Assembly (NCBI RefSeq): GCF_001905345.1 | Contig: NZ_LFBV01000001.1 | Coordinates: 1,189,321-1,253,320, forward strand | Source of the DNA: Streptomyces uncialis | GTDB lineage: Bacteria > Actinomycetota > Actinomycetes > Streptomycetales > Streptomycetaceae | Reading direction: 5' to 3' | Length of the DNA stretch: 64,000 nucleotides | Shown here: positions 1 to 8,321 of the stretch, one piece after another | How the letters are laid out: every line of letters starts with the position of its first letter | Numbering within the stretch: position 1 is the stretch's first letter | Translations under genes and position numbers: made by a program | The notes under the pieces: generated by a model | The model's input: the letters and a program-made list of their open reading frames with translations, nothing else | Database searches by the model: none | Told to the model about the DNA's origin: nothing

Positions 1-305
1 TCCTGCGCGTGCACCAGCGCGTCCGGCCCGGGGCGGACGGGGATGCCGTCCGCCTCCAGGGCGCGCAGATGCGCGGTGGGGACATGCTCGTGATCGAAGG
101 TGATCACGTCACAGCCCCGCGCGAAGTCACGCAGCGTGTCCAGGTCGCGGTAGTCGCCGACGACGACATCACCGACCACCTGGGCCGCGGAATCCTGCGG
201 GGTGTCACTGAGGAGCTTGAACCTGATGCCGAGCGGGATGCCTGCCTCGTGGGTCATACGCGCGAGCTGGCCCCCGCCGACCATGCCGACTACCGGGAAT
301 GTCAC
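1..305 (-). CDS. purK: PurK, N5-carboxyaminoimidazole ribonucleotide synthase (N-terminal part)
   Basis: The reverse strand from a GTG at 305 encodes the N-terminal ~101 residues of an ATP-grasp PurK; the rest lies beyond base 1. Visible are the opening glycine-rich strand-loop (VGMVGGGQLARM), the following helix, a VVGDYRD turn and the DVITFDHEHVP stretch that is diagnostic of PurK. The enzyme carboxylates AIR with ATP and bicarbonate in the cytosol during de novo purine synthesis, normally paired with PurE, which would lie off-window. The GTG is chosen because the conserved first strand starts three codons later. Confidence 0.93.
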   Translation of the reverse strand, partial: MTFPVVGMVGGGQLARMTHEAGIPLGIRFKLLSDTPQDSAAQVVGDVVVGDYRDLDTLRDFARGCDVITFDHEHVPTAHLRALEADGIPVRPGPDALVHAQ

Positions 306-390
306 GCCCCCAGGGTATCGGCGTGGCCGGATCGGATGCCCACGGGCGGGGTGCGGGGGTGCTGGTTAGCATGGTGGGGTTGACGAATTC

Positions 391-1002
391 ATGACCGGAC
401 CGAACGAGCGGGGACTGGGCGGCACCATGACCAAGGGTCGTACAGGGGGTTCCTCATCGTTTTCGGGCGGGGCGCTGCGGCGGCAGATGGAGCAGCTGTG
501 GCGCGAAGTGATCAAGTTCGGGGCGGTGGGCGGGGCGGGGCTGCTGGTCAATCTGGCCGTCTTCAACCTCGTCCGCGAGACCACCGAGCTGCCTGTCGTC
601 CGGGCCAGTGTCATCGCGACGATCGTCGCGATCGTCTTCAACTACATCGGATTCCGCTACTTCACGTACCGCGACCGCGACAAGAGCGGACAGACCCGCG
701 AGATGGGCCTGTTCCTGCTGTTCAGCGCGGTGGGGCTGGTCATCGAGAACGGCATTCTCTACGCGGCGACCTACGGCTTCGGCTGGGACAGCCCGTTGCA
801 GAGCAACTTCTTCAAGTTCTTCGGGATCGGGGTGGCGACCCTGTTCCGCTTCTGGTCGTACCGCACCTGGGTCTTCCGTACCGTCCCGGCCGAGGCGACG
901 GTCGCGGCGGCGGAGCGGTTCCTGGAGGAACGGGGACCGCGGGACGCGGGCGCCACGGGCACGGGCAGCGGTACGGGGGCCTCCGGGCGCGGGACGCGCT
1001 GA
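391..1002 (+). CDS. GtrA-like family membrane protein
   Basis: A 203-residue protein with four predicted membrane helices (about residues 46-65, 75-95, 115-135 and 148-165 by hydrophobicity). It carries the GtrA signatures FGAVGGAGLLVNL, NYIGFRYFTY and FRFWSYRTWVF. Members of this family assist transfer of lipid-linked sugars across the membrane, for teichoic or O-antigen type glycans; the substrate cannot be read here. It is divergent from purK. An in-frame ATG at 427 is an equally plausible start, since neither start has a strong ribosome binding site. The last ~25 residues are a Gly/Thr-rich tail. Confidence 0.88.
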   Translation: MTGPNERGLGGTMTKGRTGGSSSFSGGALRRQMEQLWREVIKFGAVGGAGLLVNLAVFNLVRETTELPVVRASVIATIVAIVFNYIGFRYFTYRDRDKSGQTREMGLFLLFSAVGLVIENGILYAATYGFGWDSPLQSNFFKFFGIGVATLFRFWSYRTWVFRTVPAEATVAAAERFLEERGPRDAGATGTGSGTGASGRGTR

Positions 1003-1020
1003 CGTGAGCCCGGGCGGGCT

Positions 1021-1036
1021 CCGGGCACATGCCCGG
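1021..1036. terminator. Short stem-loop between convergent genes
   Basis: CCGGGCA / TGCCCGG arms with a 2-base loop lie between the end of the GtrA gene and the end of the convergent histidine kinase gene. A second 6-bp stem (GAGCCC/GGGCTC) immediately precedes it. There is no U-tract, as is usual in Streptomyces. It could act on both strands. Confidence 0.45.
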
Positions 1037-1085
1037 ACGGGACCGCTCCCGCTCGGCCCCGCCCCGGTCCCGGCGCGGGGGACGG

Positions 1086-2360
1086 CTATCTGACCTGCCT
1101 CGCGCCGCTCTCCTCCGAATCCCGGTTCACCGCTGTCCGTGACAGGAACAGCCCGAAGACCGGCGGCTTGAGCTGGAGCATCTCCAGCCGTCCGCCGTCC
1201 GCCTCAGCGAGGTCGCGGGCCACGGCGAGCCCGATGCCCGTGGAGTTGCGGCCGCTGATGGTCCGCTCGAAGATCCGTGAGCCCAGGTGCGCCGGTACCC
1301 CGGGGCCCTCGTCCGTCACCTCGATCACCGCCTGGTTGCCGGTGACCCGGGTACGCAGGGCGACGGTCCCGCCCCCGTGCATCAGGGAGTTCTCGATCAG
1401 CGCGGCCAGCACCTGGGCGACCGCGCCGGGGGTGCCGACCGCCCGCAGATGCCGTTTCCCCGAGCTGACGATGGCCCGCCCCGAGCTGCGGTACGCGGGG
1501 CGCCACTCCTCCAGCTGCTGCTTGATGACCTCGTCCAGATCGAAGGAGACGGCGGAGCCGGTACGGGGGTCCCGTGAGTTCGTCAGCAGCCGTTCGACCA
1601 CGTCCGTGAGACGTTCCACCTGGGCCAGGGCGATCGTCGCCTCATCGCGGACCGTCGTCAGGTCGTCCGTGACGGTGATCTCCTCCAGCCGCATCGACAG
1701 CGCGGTCAGCGGGGTGCGCAGCTGGTGGGACGCGTCGGCGGCCAGCCGGCGCTCGGCGGTGAGCATCCGGCCGATGCGTTCGGCGCTGGAGTCGAGGACG
1801 TCCGCGACCCGGTCCAGTTCCGGGACGCCGTAGCGGCGGTGCCGGGGGCGGGGGTCGCCGGAGCCGAGGCGTTCCGCGGTCTCCGCGAGGTCGGTGAGGG
1901 GGGAGGCGAGCCGGTTGGCCTGCCGGACGGCGAGCAGGACGGCCGCGATGATCGCGAGCAGGGCGACCAGGGCGATGATCAGGAGGGTGCGGCCCACCTC
2001 GCGGGTGACGGCCGAGCGGGACTCCAGGACGGTCACCGTCTCGCCCTTCTCGCCCTTCGCCTGTCCGCGGATGACATCGCCGGACGGGGCGGTGCCGACG
2101 ACGACCCGGCCCTGGTCGGGCATCTCGATGAGGGCGTAGCGGTCATCGCCGACGTGGGGGCGCACGTAATCGGCGGTCACGTGGTTGTCGCCCATCAGAC
2201 GGCCGTCCACGATGCTGGCGAGTTTGACGGCTTCCGACTGGACGCGTTCCTGGGCGCTTTCGCTGATGGTGCGGGTCTCGACGATCACGAGGGAGACGCC
2301 GAACACCGCGATGACGACGAGGACCACCGCGAGGGTGGAGTTGATCAGCCTGCGACGCAT
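1086..2360 (-). CDS. Sensor histidine kinase (EnvZ/OmpR type)
   Basis: A 424-residue membrane kinase starting at the ATG at 2360, whose first residues form TM1 (~7-29). An extracytoplasmic loop of ~90 residues follows, then TM2 (~125-148), a HAMP segment, the H-box ADASHQLRTPLTAL, the N-box around LIENSLMHGGG, and G-boxes VTDEGPGVP and STGIGLAVARDL. It should autophosphorylate on the H-box His and pass phosphate to the regulator encoded upstream at 3083-3760. The frame stays open upstream to 2612, but that part is only the repeat spacer read through. The two genes are unusually far apart (722 bp). The stimulus is unknown. Confidence 0.93.
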   Translation of the reverse strand: MRRRLINSTLAVVLVVIAVFGVSLVIVETRTISESAQERVQSEAVKLASIVDGRLMGDNHVTADYVRPHVGDDRYALIEMPDQGRVVVGTAPSGDVIRGQAKGEKGETVTVLESRSAVTREVGRTLLIIALVALLAIIAAVLLAVRQANRLASPLTDLAETAERLGSGDPRPRHRRYGVPELDRVADVLDSSAERIGRMLTAERRLAADASHQLRTPLTALSMRLEEITVTDDLTTVRDEATIALAQVERLTDVVERLLTNSRDPRTGSAVSFDLDEVIKQQLEEWRPAYRSSGRAIVSSGKRHLRAVGTPGAVAQVLAALIENSLMHGGGTVALRTRVTGNQAVIEVTDEGPGVPAHLGSRIFERTISGRNSTGIGLAVARDLAEADGGRLEMLQLKPPVFGLFLSRTAVNRDSEESGARQVR

Positions 2361-3082
2361 GGGTCCACGGTCCCACGGGGCGCCTTCGCTTGCGCTTCCG
2401 GGATACCTGTGCGGGGCGTACTTGTTCCCCCGCGGGTCGCCTTCGCTCGCGCTTCCCAGGTCCGTCCGGCTGGGCGTACTCCGTTCCTGTGCCGTCGTTC
2501 GTGGGTGCGCAGTTCCCCGCGCCCCTGGATGCTGCCCCGATCGGTTGTTCTCCGGGTGCGGGTCCGCCCTCGTCTTTTGCGCAGTTCCCCGCGCCCCTGA
2601 AGGGGCGCCCACCTGGGGCTGTCGTCAGGCTGCGGGTCCTTCGCTTGCGGAAAACCCCCTCCTCCCGCTCTCGCGCTGCTGCGGGAGGGGGTGGGCGGGA
2701 ATCTCTGCCCGCAGACTCCGATGCTCTTCAGTCGGGTAGGGGGGATGTCGTACCGAGCGCGTTGGAGCGAGGACGGAGAATCCCGACCGGCCCCGACCCG
2801 AAGAACCGGCCGGATGCGCCCCAAAGGGGCGCGGGGAACTGCGCAAAGACGAGGACCGCCCCGCACCCGACGAACAGACCCGAAGGGGCAGCACCCAGGG
2901 GCGCGGGGAACTGCGCGAAACCACCGAGCGACGGCACAGGAACGGAGTACGCCCAGCCGGACGGACCTGGGAAGCGCAAGCGAAGGCGACCCGCGGGGAA
3001 CTGCGCACCCGACGAGCGACGGCACAGGAACGGAGTGCGCCCAGCCGGACGGACCTGGGAAGCGCGAGCGAACGGACGGCCG
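2361..3082. repeat. Inverted-repeat spacer inside the two-component locus
   Basis: No gene is supported here. The spacer holds five copies of GCGGGGAACTGCGC. Two are inverted (2507-2520 and 2579-2592) and three direct (2831-2844, 2903-2916 and 2993-3006). Longer flanking homology makes it an imperfect giant palindrome. The segment 2436-2525, containing GTCCGTCCGGCTGGGCGTAC, is repeated inverted in two tandem copies at about 2903-2997 and 2994-3075. The core is a repeat I remember as widespread between Streptomyces genes. A transcript from the regulator to the kinase would fold into very long hairpins here. Confidence 0.8.
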
Positions 3083-3760
3083 TCAGGACTTCTCGAAGCG
3101 GAACCCGACCCCCCGCACCGTCGCGATATAGCGGGGATTCGCCGCGTCATCCCCCAACTTCTTCCGCAGCCAGGAGATATGCATGTCCAACGTCTTGGTG
3201 GACGACCACCACGTCGTGTCCCACACCTCCCGCATCAGCTGATCCCGCGTGACCACGCGCCCCGCGTCCCGCACCAGCACCCGCAGCAGATCGAACTCCT
3301 TGGCCGTGAGCTGGAGCTCCTCCTCCCCCATCCACGCCCGGTGCGACTCGACGTCGATCCGCACCCCGTGCGTCGCCGGCGGCTGCTGCGGCTCCGCCGC
3401 CCCGCGCCGCAGCAGCGCCCGTACCCGGGCCAGCAGCTCGGCCAGCCGGAACGGCTTCGTCACATAGTCGTCGGCCCCCGCGTCGAGCCCCACGACCGTG
3501 TCGACCTCGTCGGCCCGCGCGGTCAGGATCAGGATCGGCACCGTATGCCCCTCGGCGCGCAGCCGGCGGGCGACCTCCAGCCCGTCCATCCCTGGCAGCC
3601 CCAGGTCGAGGACGACCAGGTCCACCCCGCCCCGCATCCCGGCTTCCAGCGCGGTCGGTCCGTCCTCACGCACTTCGACCTCGTAACCCTCCCTGCGCAG
3701 GGCGCGGGCCAGCGGCTCCGAGATGGACGCGTCGTCCTCGGCGAGCAGTACACGGGTCAT
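3083..3760 (-). CDS. OmpR-family response regulator
   Basis: A 225-residue regulator from the ATG at 3760. The receiver domain (~1-115) has acidic residues EDD near residue 8, the phospho-acceptor in VVLDLGLPGMDG (~D51), Thr in ILTARAD, and Lys in DDYVTKPFRL. The C-terminal winged helix (~130-225) has QLTAKEFDLLRVL and the WLRKKLGD ... TVRGVGFRFE ending typical of OmpR/PhoB proteins. It is transcribed ahead of the kinase at 1086-2360 and is its likely partner. Upstream lies the divergent peptide transporter, a candidate target that has not been shown. Confidence 0.93.
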   Translation of the reverse strand: MTRVLLAEDDASISEPLARALRREGYEVEVREDGPTALEAGMRGGVDLVVLDLGLPGMDGLEVARRLRAEGHTVPILILTARADEVDTVVGLDAGADDYVTKPFRLAELLARVRALLRRGAAEPQQPPATHGVRIDVESHRAWMGEEELQLTAKEFDLLRVLVRDAGRVVTRDQLMREVWDTTWWSSTKTLDMHISWLRKKLGDDAANPRYIATVRGVGFRFEKS

Positions 3761-4277
3761 GACCTGATGGTAGTCCGGCGGGGGCCCGCCTCGGGAGGCG
3801 ATCGGCAGCAGGTCCTGAGGGGCGCGCGAGGCACGATTTCGGCCCTGGGAGTGTGCGGTGGCATCCTGAGGAAGACCTTTGATTACGTGTCGACAGGGCA
3901 TGCGCCCCTGTGTTCCATCTCTCATGACGGGCCAAGGTCTTCTTTTCTCCCGCAATACGTGTCGTATGGTGTGAGAACGCCTGAAGCACCACCCGAAGAC
4001 CTTTGGCCCGCTCGCGCGCCAGGGGTCTTCTCGTCTGTGCGGGCCGACCGCGGTCGGCCTTGAAAGGAATGACCTGTGGCCGGGCCCCGGCGCGCCGACG
4101 CGTGCGGGGCGTGGCTCCCGGTGCCCGCCGTTCCCCGCCTCCGCGCGCTGCCCACCAGAGCCTGGAGCGGGACTCCCTTGGGCGTAAGGGACGGACGGCG
4201 CGGTGCCGGTGCCGGCCAGCCCCCCACCGGGCGCGCACCCGCTCACGCCGCGCGTCCCGAACTGCAAGGATCGACCC
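3761..4277. promoter_or_regulatory. Divergent regulatory region with GAAGACCTTTG repeats
   Basis: This 517-bp gap lies between the response regulator (left) and the POT transporter (right). The word GAAGACCTTTG occurs at about 3871-3881 and 3995-4005. Its inverted form lies in 3929-3942 (GGGCCAAGGTCTTC), so 3929-4009 is an imperfect inverted repeat with arms of ~14 bp separated by ~52 bp. A GTG at 4076 has a purine-rich leader (GAAAGGAATGACCT), but its reading frame runs out of frame into the transporter and is not convincing as a gene. Confidence 0.4.
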
Positions 4278-5768
4278 ATGGCGTCCAGCCTGACGAAGGA
4301 CCCGCCCCGTACCTCCGGCGGCGGGAAGACCTTCTTCGGCCACCCCCGTGGCCTGGCCACCCTCTTCATGACCGAGATGTGGGAGCGCTTCAGCTTCTAC
4401 GGTATGAGGGCCCTGCTCCCGCTGTACCTGGTCGCGCCCGGAGGTCTGGACCTCAAGCCGACCACGGCCACGGCGATCTACTCGATCTACCTGGCGATGG
4501 TGTACCTCCTCGCCATGCCCGGCGGCTGGTTCGGTGACCGCGTCTGGGGCCCCCGCAAGACCGTCGCCATCGCCGCCTCCGTGATCATGGCGGGCCATGT
4601 CACCCTGGCCCTGCCCGGCGAGGCGCCCTTCTTCGCCGGCCTGGCGCTCGTGGCGCTCGGGTCCGGGCTGCTGAAGGCCAACATCTCCACGATGGTCGGC
4701 CATCTCTACAACGGTCCGGACGACCCGCGCCGTGACGGCGGCTTCACGATCTTCTACATGGGCATCAACCTCGGTGCCTTCGCCGCCCCGCTGATCATCG
4801 GCACCGTCGGCGAGAGCGTGAACTGGCACCTCGGCTTCGCGCTCGCCGCGCTCGGTATGGCGCTGGGCCTGGTCCAGTTCCTGCTCGGCACCCGTCACCT
4901 CAGCGAGCGTTCCAGCGTGGTGCCCAAGCCGCTGACCGACGCGGAGCGCCGTTCCACCCTGCGCAAGGGCCTGATCTGGCTCGCCGTCGCCGTCGTGTTC
5001 TACAGCGTCGTGGGCGGTGCCGGGCTCTACACCCTGAACTGGGCGCTGGTCCCGATCACCCTCGCCGGGCTGATCATCCCGATCATGGTCCTCACCCGGA
5101 TAAAGCGGGACAAGGAACTGTCCGCGACCGAGCAGACGCGGATGACCGGCTTCATCTGGTTCTTCGTCGCCGCCGCCGCGTTCTGGATGATCTACGACCA
5201 GGGCGGCTCGACGCTGGCCCTGTTCGCGAAGAACTCCACGAACACGACGGTCCTCGGTTTCGACTTCCCCGTCTCGTGGTTCCAGTCGATCAACCCGGTC
5301 CTCGTGATGGCGCTGGCCCCGGTCCTCGCCTGGCTCTGGCTCGCGCTGAACCGGCGCGGCAAGGAGCCCAGCACGGTCGTCAAGTTCTCGTCCGCCCTGC
5401 TGCTGATCGGTGTCTCCTTCCTGGTCTTCCTGATCCCGCTCACCATGTCGGGCGACGGTTCGAAGGTCGCCGTCTGGTGGATGGTCGCGATCTACTTCGC
5501 GCAGACGCTCGGTGAGCTGTGCCTGTCGCCGGTCGGTCTGTCGGTCACCACGAAGATGGCGCCCGAGAAGTACGGCTCCCAGATGATGGGTGTGTGGTTC
5601 CTCGCGGTGACCGCGGGCGACTGCACCACCGGACTGCTGTCCATCGCCGGTGTCGACCTCAACAAGACCGGGGTCGTCGGGCTGGAGGCGGCCATGGCCA
5701 TCCTCGCCGCCGTGGCCATCTTCATGTACCGCAAGAAGGTCAAGGCCTTGATGAGCGGCGTCCGGTAA
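4278..5768 (+). CDS. POT/PTR2-family proton-coupled di/tripeptide transporter
   Basis: A 496-residue MFS protein from the ATG at 4278, with AAGGA 8 bp upstream. The family signature MTEMWERFSFYGMRALLPL opens TM1 (the E-x-x-E-R-F motif couples protons), followed by GGWFGDRVWG in the TM2-TM3 loop. About 14 hydrophobic segments can be traced, including the SPVGLSVTTKMAPEKYGSQM region typical of bacterial DtpT-like proteins. It should import di- and tripeptides across the cytoplasmic membrane using the proton gradient. It stands alone, with a terminator-like hairpin after it and a two-component regulator divergent to it. Confidence 0.93.
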   Translation: MASSLTKDPPRTSGGGKTFFGHPRGLATLFMTEMWERFSFYGMRALLPLYLVAPGGLDLKPTTATAIYSIYLAMVYLLAMPGGWFGDRVWGPRKTVAIAASVIMAGHVTLALPGEAPFFAGLALVALGSGLLKANISTMVGHLYNGPDDPRRDGGFTIFYMGINLGAFAAPLIIGTVGESVNWHLGFALAALGMALGLVQFLLGTRHLSERSSVVPKPLTDAERRSTLRKGLIWLAVAVVFYSVVGGAGLYTLNWALVPITLAGLIIPIMVLTRIKRDKELSATEQTRMTGFIWFFVAAAAFWMIYDQGGSTLALFAKNSTNTTVLGFDFPVSWFQSINPVLVMALAPVLAWLWLALNRRGKEPSTVVKFSSALLLIGVSFLVFLIPLTMSGDGSKVAVWWMVAIYFAQTLGELCLSPVGLSVTTKMAPEKYGSQMMGVWFLAVTAGDCTTGLLSIAGVDLNKTGVVGLEAAMAILAAVAIFMYRKKVKALMSGVR

Positions 5769-5810
5769 CCCGTACCCGTACCCGTACCCGTACGTAGCCG
5801 TAGCCGTAGC
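5769..5810. repeat. Hexanucleotide microsatellite (CCCGTA then GCCGTA)
   Basis: Four perfect CCCGTA units (5769-5792) run into GCCGTA units directly after the transporter stop codon. The same type of 6-bp repeat recurs in coding linkers elsewhere in this window. Confidence 0.9.
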
Positions 5811-5838
5811 TGTGGCCGCGCTGCTCGGCAGCGGATTC

Positions 5839-5879
5839 GCGCCCCTCCAGGACCCGCCCCCGGGTTCCCGGAGGGGCGC
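5839..5879. terminator. Factor-independent terminator-like hairpin after the peptide transporter
   Basis: Arms GCGCCCCTCC (5839-5848) and GGAGGGGCGC (5870-5879) are perfectly complementary. A smaller nested stem (ACCCG/CGGGT) lies in the loop. Confidence 0.7.
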
Positions 5880-5995
5880 TCCCGTCGCACGCCGCCGTTA
5901 CGCGCTCCCGCTCCCGTACGTCAGTCGCCGACGACGAACCGTGCGGAAGGGCGAACCGGGGCGACGGGAATCCAGGTGATGACGAACCGCGCGAC

Positions 5996-6067
5996 GGCGA
6001 ACCGGCCTTGACGGCGGGGACCGGACCTGGCGGCGAACCGGCCTTGACGGCGGGGACCGGACCTGGC
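5996..6067. repeat. Two perfect 36-bp tandem repeats in a gene-free gap
   Basis: The unit at 5996-6031 is repeated exactly at 6032-6067; both begin GGCGAACCGGCCTTGACGG. Degenerate CGGGGAACCGGAC echoes follow to about 6170. The whole 5880-6283 gap contains no supportable gene. Confidence 0.85.
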
Positions 6068-6283
6068 GGGGAACCGGACCGGAAGGCGGAAATCCCGTGC
6101 GGCGGGGGACCGGACCGGCGGGCGGCGGGGAACCGGACTGCGGCGAACCGGCGAACCGGGCTACGGGGAACCGGGGAGAACCAAGAACGCGCCGGATCGT
6201 GGTGATCCGGCGCGTGGCGAGCGGGTGGGGGAGGGACGGTCCGCGCCCCGCCGGGCGCGGCTGCCGCGGTGCGGCGGCGGGCT

Positions 6284-7348
6284 TCAACCCGGGGCGCCGA
6301 GCTCCGCCCAGACGGTCTTCCCGGAGACCCCGGGGGTCCGTACGACCCCCCAGTCCAGACAGAGACGCTGGACGATGAACATCCCGTGCCCGCCCGGCCG
6401 TCCGGCCCGGTGCGGGGTGCGCGGCGCCGGTGATCCGGCGCCCCGGTCGGTGACCTCGACGCGCAGCACCTTGCCGCCGAAGCCGATCGTCATGTCCTCC
6501 GGTCCCTCGGCGTGCAGACACGCGTTGGTGACCAGTTCGGAGACGACGAGCAGGACGTCCTCGGCCGCGGCCCGCCGGTCGGCGCCCTGCGCGGGCAGCC
6601 AGCCCCAGTCATGGAGTGCCTGCCGGGCGAAGTCCCGGGCGAGGGGCACCACTCCGGGCGCGTCCCGCAGTGAGATCCGCCGTACGGTGCCGGGTCCGGC
6701 GGCGACCGGCGCGGAGCCGATCGCGTCGGCGGCCTGCGCCTGCGCGTCGGACGGCCCCGTGTCGGAGGGCCCTGTGCCGGATCGCCCTGTCCCGGACGGC
6801 CTTGCGCCGGACGCCTGTGCGTCGCCCGACCGCGTATCCCCAGGCCGGGTATCCCCTGGCCGTGGATCGCCCGACCTCATGTCCCCCGACCTCATGTCCC
6901 CTGGCCTCGTGTCGCCAGGCTGTGCCCCGGTCGGCCGTGCGTCGGCCGGGTCCGGGGTGGCCGGTGGTCGGCTTGACGGTGGCGGTGCGGCCGGGGGGCC
7001 TGCGTCCGGGCCGTTCGGGGCAGCCGTGTCCGTGGCGGCAGGGCTCGTCGCGGTACTCGCCGTGACGGTGCCCGCCGCGACGGTACGGCTCGCCTCGGAC
7101 GTGCCGGGCGCGGCCACCACGGGGGCGGCCGTGTCCGGTCCGCCGCCCGGGTCCGCGACGGCGGACTCCCGCGCGGGCGGGCCGTGGGCGGGCGGCACCG
7201 GCGCGGGCGACGGGTCCGCGCCCGATCCCGGTCCGGACCGCGACGGGTCCGCTCCGGGCGGGCCCGCGTCGGCCGGCCGTCCCATGGGGTCGGCATCCCG
7301 AGGCTCCGGGCCGCGATCGCCCGGCGAGCGGGGCCGGGTGGTGCTCAT
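6284..7348 (-). CDS. RsbW-like HATPase (probable anti-sigma kinase) with long disordered N-terminus
   Basis: A 354-residue protein. Only the last ~135 residues are a folded GHKL ATPase. The N-box is LLVVSELVTNACLHA, the G1 box VTDRGAGSP and the G2 box GGHGMFIVQRL. The first ~215 residues are Pro/Asp/Gly-rich and include about seven R-x-GD-x repeats (around residues 135-170, for example RSGDMRSGD). Proteins of this type bind a SigB-family sigma and phosphorylate a STAS antagonist. The downstream order (this gene, the STAS gene at 7657-8025, the sigma at 8322-9266) matches my memory of SCO3066-3068. An internal start nearer the ATPase domain cannot be excluded. Confidence 0.88.
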   Translation of the reverse strand: MSTTRPRSPGDRGPEPRDADPMGRPADAGPPGADPSRSGPGSGADPSPAPVPPAHGPPARESAVADPGGGPDTAAPVVAAPGTSEASRTVAAGTVTASTATSPAATDTAAPNGPDAGPPAAPPPSSRPPATPDPADARPTGAQPGDTRPGDMRSGDMRSGDPRPGDTRPGDTRSGDAQASGARPSGTGRSGTGPSDTGPSDAQAQAADAIGSAPVAAGPGTVRRISLRDAPGVVPLARDFARQALHDWGWLPAQGADRRAAAEDVLLVVSELVTNACLHAEGPEDMTIGFGGKVLRVEVTDRGAGSPAPRTPHRAGRPGGHGMFIVQRLCLDWGVVRTPGVSGKTVWAELGAPG

Positions 7349-7540
7349 CAGCGCTTCACCTCACCGATTCACCGGTTCACCAGTTCCAGCATCTATCAAG
7401 TTCCCAAGTTCCCACATGATCCAGACGCATGCCGGGCGTACCACTCAGGTCGCCGACCGCGCCGGGTTCCGACTCTGTCCGACGATGTCCGGGCCGTGTC
7501 GGGGCCCGTGTCCGATCCAGGGTTCTCCTGCCCGGCACAT

Positions 7541-7565
7541 CCGTGAGAACACCCACTTCTCACGG
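7541..7565. terminator. Stem-loop after the anti-anti-sigma gene
   Basis: Arms CCGTGAGA and TCTCACGG (8 bp) lie in the 308-bp gap 7349-7656 between the STAS gene and the ATPase gene, on the transcript of both. It suggests partial termination between them. The rest of the gap shows no gene. Confidence 0.4.
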
Positions 7566-7656
7566 CCAAAAGGGTCATGCTTCCTGTGACGCTGGTTACT
7601 CCGGGATGTCACGGAGGAGATGGAGGTATGCCCGGCCGGGCCCCGGCCTGCGCGGA

Positions 7657-8025
7657 TCACTCCACGAGCGCGGCGTCGAGCGTCTCGTGCACCGTGAAGA
7701 CGGCGTCCGCCCCGGTGATCTCGAACACCCGGGCCACCACCGGCTGCATACCGGCGAGATGGACCCCGCCGCCCGCGGCCTCCGCCTTGAGGCGGGCCCC
7801 GAGGAGCACGTTCAACCCCGTCGAGTCACAGAAATCCAGCCGCGCGCAGTCGACGACGAGCCTGGTGAGGCCGTTGTCCAGACATGCGTCCAGCGGTTCC
7901 TGGAGCAGTTCGGCGGTGTGGTGATCGAGCTCACCCGCCGGTGTCACTACGGCACTCGAACCCTGCTGACGCACCTCCACCAGGAGGCGGTTTTGATGTG
8001 CGCTGCCGACCGTCCCGCGGTCCAT
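7657..8025 (-). CDS. STAS-domain anti-sigma factor antagonist
   Basis: A 122-residue SpoIIAA/RsbV-type protein from the ATG at 8025, preceded by a GAGAGAG ribosome binding site; an earlier in-frame ATG at 8055 lacks one. The phosphorylatable serine sits in the signature FCDSTGLNVLLGA. Flanking strands (AVVTPAGELDHHTA, RLVVDCARLD) fit the STAS fold. Unphosphorylated protein should sequester the anti-sigma ATPase encoded just downstream and free the divergent SigI-like sigma factor. A SigB-type promoter lies ~115 bp upstream (8144-8167), which would give positive feedback. Confidence 0.93.
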   Translation of the reverse strand: MDRGTVGSAHQNRLLVEVRQQGSSAVVTPAGELDHHTAELLQEPLDACLDNGLTRLVVDCARLDFCDSTGLNVLLGARLKAEAAGGGVHLAGMQPVVARVFEITGADAVFTVHETLDAALVE

Positions 8026-8143
8026 GCCGTCTCTCTCTTTCGGGCCGTCCCGCAATGCCTCGGGCCCTCGTGGAAGGGGTGGATGTATGGAGGTGGAAAA
8101 GGGTGTGACTTCAGTGAACCCTACGCCTTCCGTACGCCCCCGG

Positions 8144-8167
8144 GTACCCGAACAACCCTACTAAAAC
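8144..8167 (-). promoter_or_regulatory. SigB-family type promoter upstream of the STAS gene
   Basis: Read on the minus strand: GTTT (8167-8164), 14 bases, then GGGTAC (8149-8144). This matches the remembered Streptomyces SigB/SigH-class consensus GNNT-N14-16-GGGTAC/T. It is oriented toward the STAS gene and predicts a leader of ~115 nt. Confidence 0.6.
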
Positions 8168-8321
8168 GGACATTTGCGATTCAAAGAAACTTGCAAGGGA
8201 TTCGGGAAAGCGGGTAGGGCTAGTAGAGACCGCACTCACCACGGCCGGCATTGGAGTCGCCGCACACCGCAGGATCACCATGGCACCGGCAGCCTGACGC
8301 CTGGACACGATGGAGGACGAC

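Noticed and set aside
1725..2600. Long plus-strand open frame opposite the first histidine kinase
   Set aside because: It is the antisense shadow of a clear kinase gene; high-GC codon bias keeps opposite frames open and no domain is encoded.
2361..2612. N-terminal extension of the first histidine kinase
   Set aside because: The frame is open, but the sequence is the inverted-repeat spacer; the membrane segment starts right after the ATG at 2360.
2390..4063. 557-codon plus-strand frame across the repeat spacer and response regulator
   Set aside because: It is composed of repeat translation and antisense of a conserved gene.
4076..4537. Possible small gene from GTG 4076 with GAAAGGAATGACCT upstream
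   Set aside because: It runs in a wrong frame into the POT transporter and has no protein-like features beyond the gap.
8212..8217. SigB-type -10 box (GGGTAG) for the sigma gene itself
   Set aside because: No GNNT box lies 14-16 bp upstream and the last base deviates from the consensus.
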